Origin: Pedobacter sp. Hv1
GTDB lineage: Bacteria > Bacteroidota > Bacteroidia > Sphingobacteriales > Sphingobacteriaceae
Length of the DNA stretch: 64,000 nucleotides
Direction of reading: 5' to 3'
Assembly: GCF_001412215.1 (NCBI RefSeq)
Contig: NZ_LLWP01000009.1
Span: forward strand, 602,495 to 666,494
A program made the position numbers and the translations under genes. Below, one piece after another: positions 63,857-64,000 of the stretch; the first letter of the stretch is position 1, and the number at the start of each line of letters is the position of its first letter. The notes beneath the pieces are model-generated. The model did no database searches and was not told the origin of the DNA. It was given only the letters and a program-made list of their open reading frames with translations.

Positions 63857-64000
63857 CTATTTAGCGAGGTTTACCCTGAGGTTGAGCTCGAAGCTGCCAT
63901 TGGTGTAACCACTAAGCTCAGAGGTCTGTGTGGTGTACATCCCCGATACCAGGTACCTTTTCTTAATGTCCAGTCCCAGGCCAAAGGTTGCGCTCTGGTT
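63857..64000 (-). CDS. PorP/SprF-like membrane protein, C-terminal end (partial)
   Basis: The last 47 codons of a minus-strand gene that continues beyond the right edge. The visible end (GLGLDIKKRYLVSGMYTTQT, then SELSGYTNGSFELNLRVNLAK) has the closing beta-strands of type IX secretion-associated PorP/SprF family barrels, where a 'N-G-x-F-E-x-x-L-R' ending is common. The call rests on this short end only. Its base composition is about 50% GC, above most of the window. Confidence 0.55.
   Translation of the reverse strand, partial: NQSATFGLGLDIKKRYLVSGMYTTQTSELSGYTNGSFELNLRVNLAK

Overview
This window is chromosomal DNA from a member of the Bacteroidota, most likely the family Sphingobacteriaceae (Pedobacter or a close relative). 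The assignment is by pattern recognition: AT-rich sequence, no visible Shine-Dalgarno sites, recurrent TAnnTTTG-type -7 promoter boxes, many Bacteroidota-restricted families (DUF4834, DUF6427, DUF2480, DUF3108, DUF3109 types, YfhO, a PorP/SprF-like fragment), and a coaX / outer-membrane protein / lptC / ppiD run. No rRNA, tRNA, CRISPR array, insertion sequence or phage gene was seen.

Layout. (1) 1-15 kb is mainly housekeeping and envelope genes: YwbE-like protein, small secreted and lipoprotein genes, YfhO membrane protein, an LpxH-like metallophosphoesterase with a partner glycosyltransferase, coaX, an outer-membrane barrel protein, lptC, ppiD-type foldase and several DUF genes. (2) 15-46.4 kb is a large Wzx/Wzy-type exopolysaccharide, capsule or O-antigen locus. 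It begins with rmlA, gmd and two previously unlabelled small zinc-ribbon genes. A convergent CpsB-type phosphatase gene, the Wza-like export lipoprotein and the Wzc-like tyrosine autokinase follow. Next come sugar-nucleotide genes for UDP-GalNAcA (wbpP/wbpO type) and UDP-L-FucNAc (capE, capF, capG, with an extra cupin gene), six glycosyltransferase genes, an EpsG-like polymerase, an acetyltransferase, a Wzx flippase, an asparagine-synthase homologue, a WecA-like initiating transferase and a WbpM/PglF-like membrane dehydratase. GDP-L-fucose synthase closes the locus on the opposite strand. (3) 46.4-56.6 kb holds dxs, glyA, a hybrid sensor kinase, a beta-helix lipoprotein, comF, a SirB1-like protein and a methyltransferase. 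(4) 56.8-61.3 kb is a BlaI / BlaR1-like signalling module with two tandem M56 peptidases that carry unusual LptA/OstA-like tails. (5) The end holds a penicillin-acylase-type amidohydrolase and the 3' end of a GC-richer PorP/SprF-like gene.

The polysaccharide genes suggest a repeat unit containing L-FucNAc, GalNAcA (possibly amidated by the AsnB homologue, as proposed for WbpS-type enzymes) and L-fucose, built on undecaprenyl phosphate by the WecA-like enzyme, flipped by Wzx, polymerised by the EpsG-like protein and exported by Wza/Wzc under control of the CpsB-type phosphatase. The sugar composition is inferred from enzyme families, not shown.

Most unusual points: two paralogous zinc-ribbon microproteins flanking gmd; BlaR1-like peptidases fused to LPS-transport-type beta-repeat domains; a catalytic Lys-to-Ile change in the membrane dehydratase; a (Tyr-Gly)9 tail on the tyrosine kinase; and a heptanucleotide tandem repeat after yfhO.
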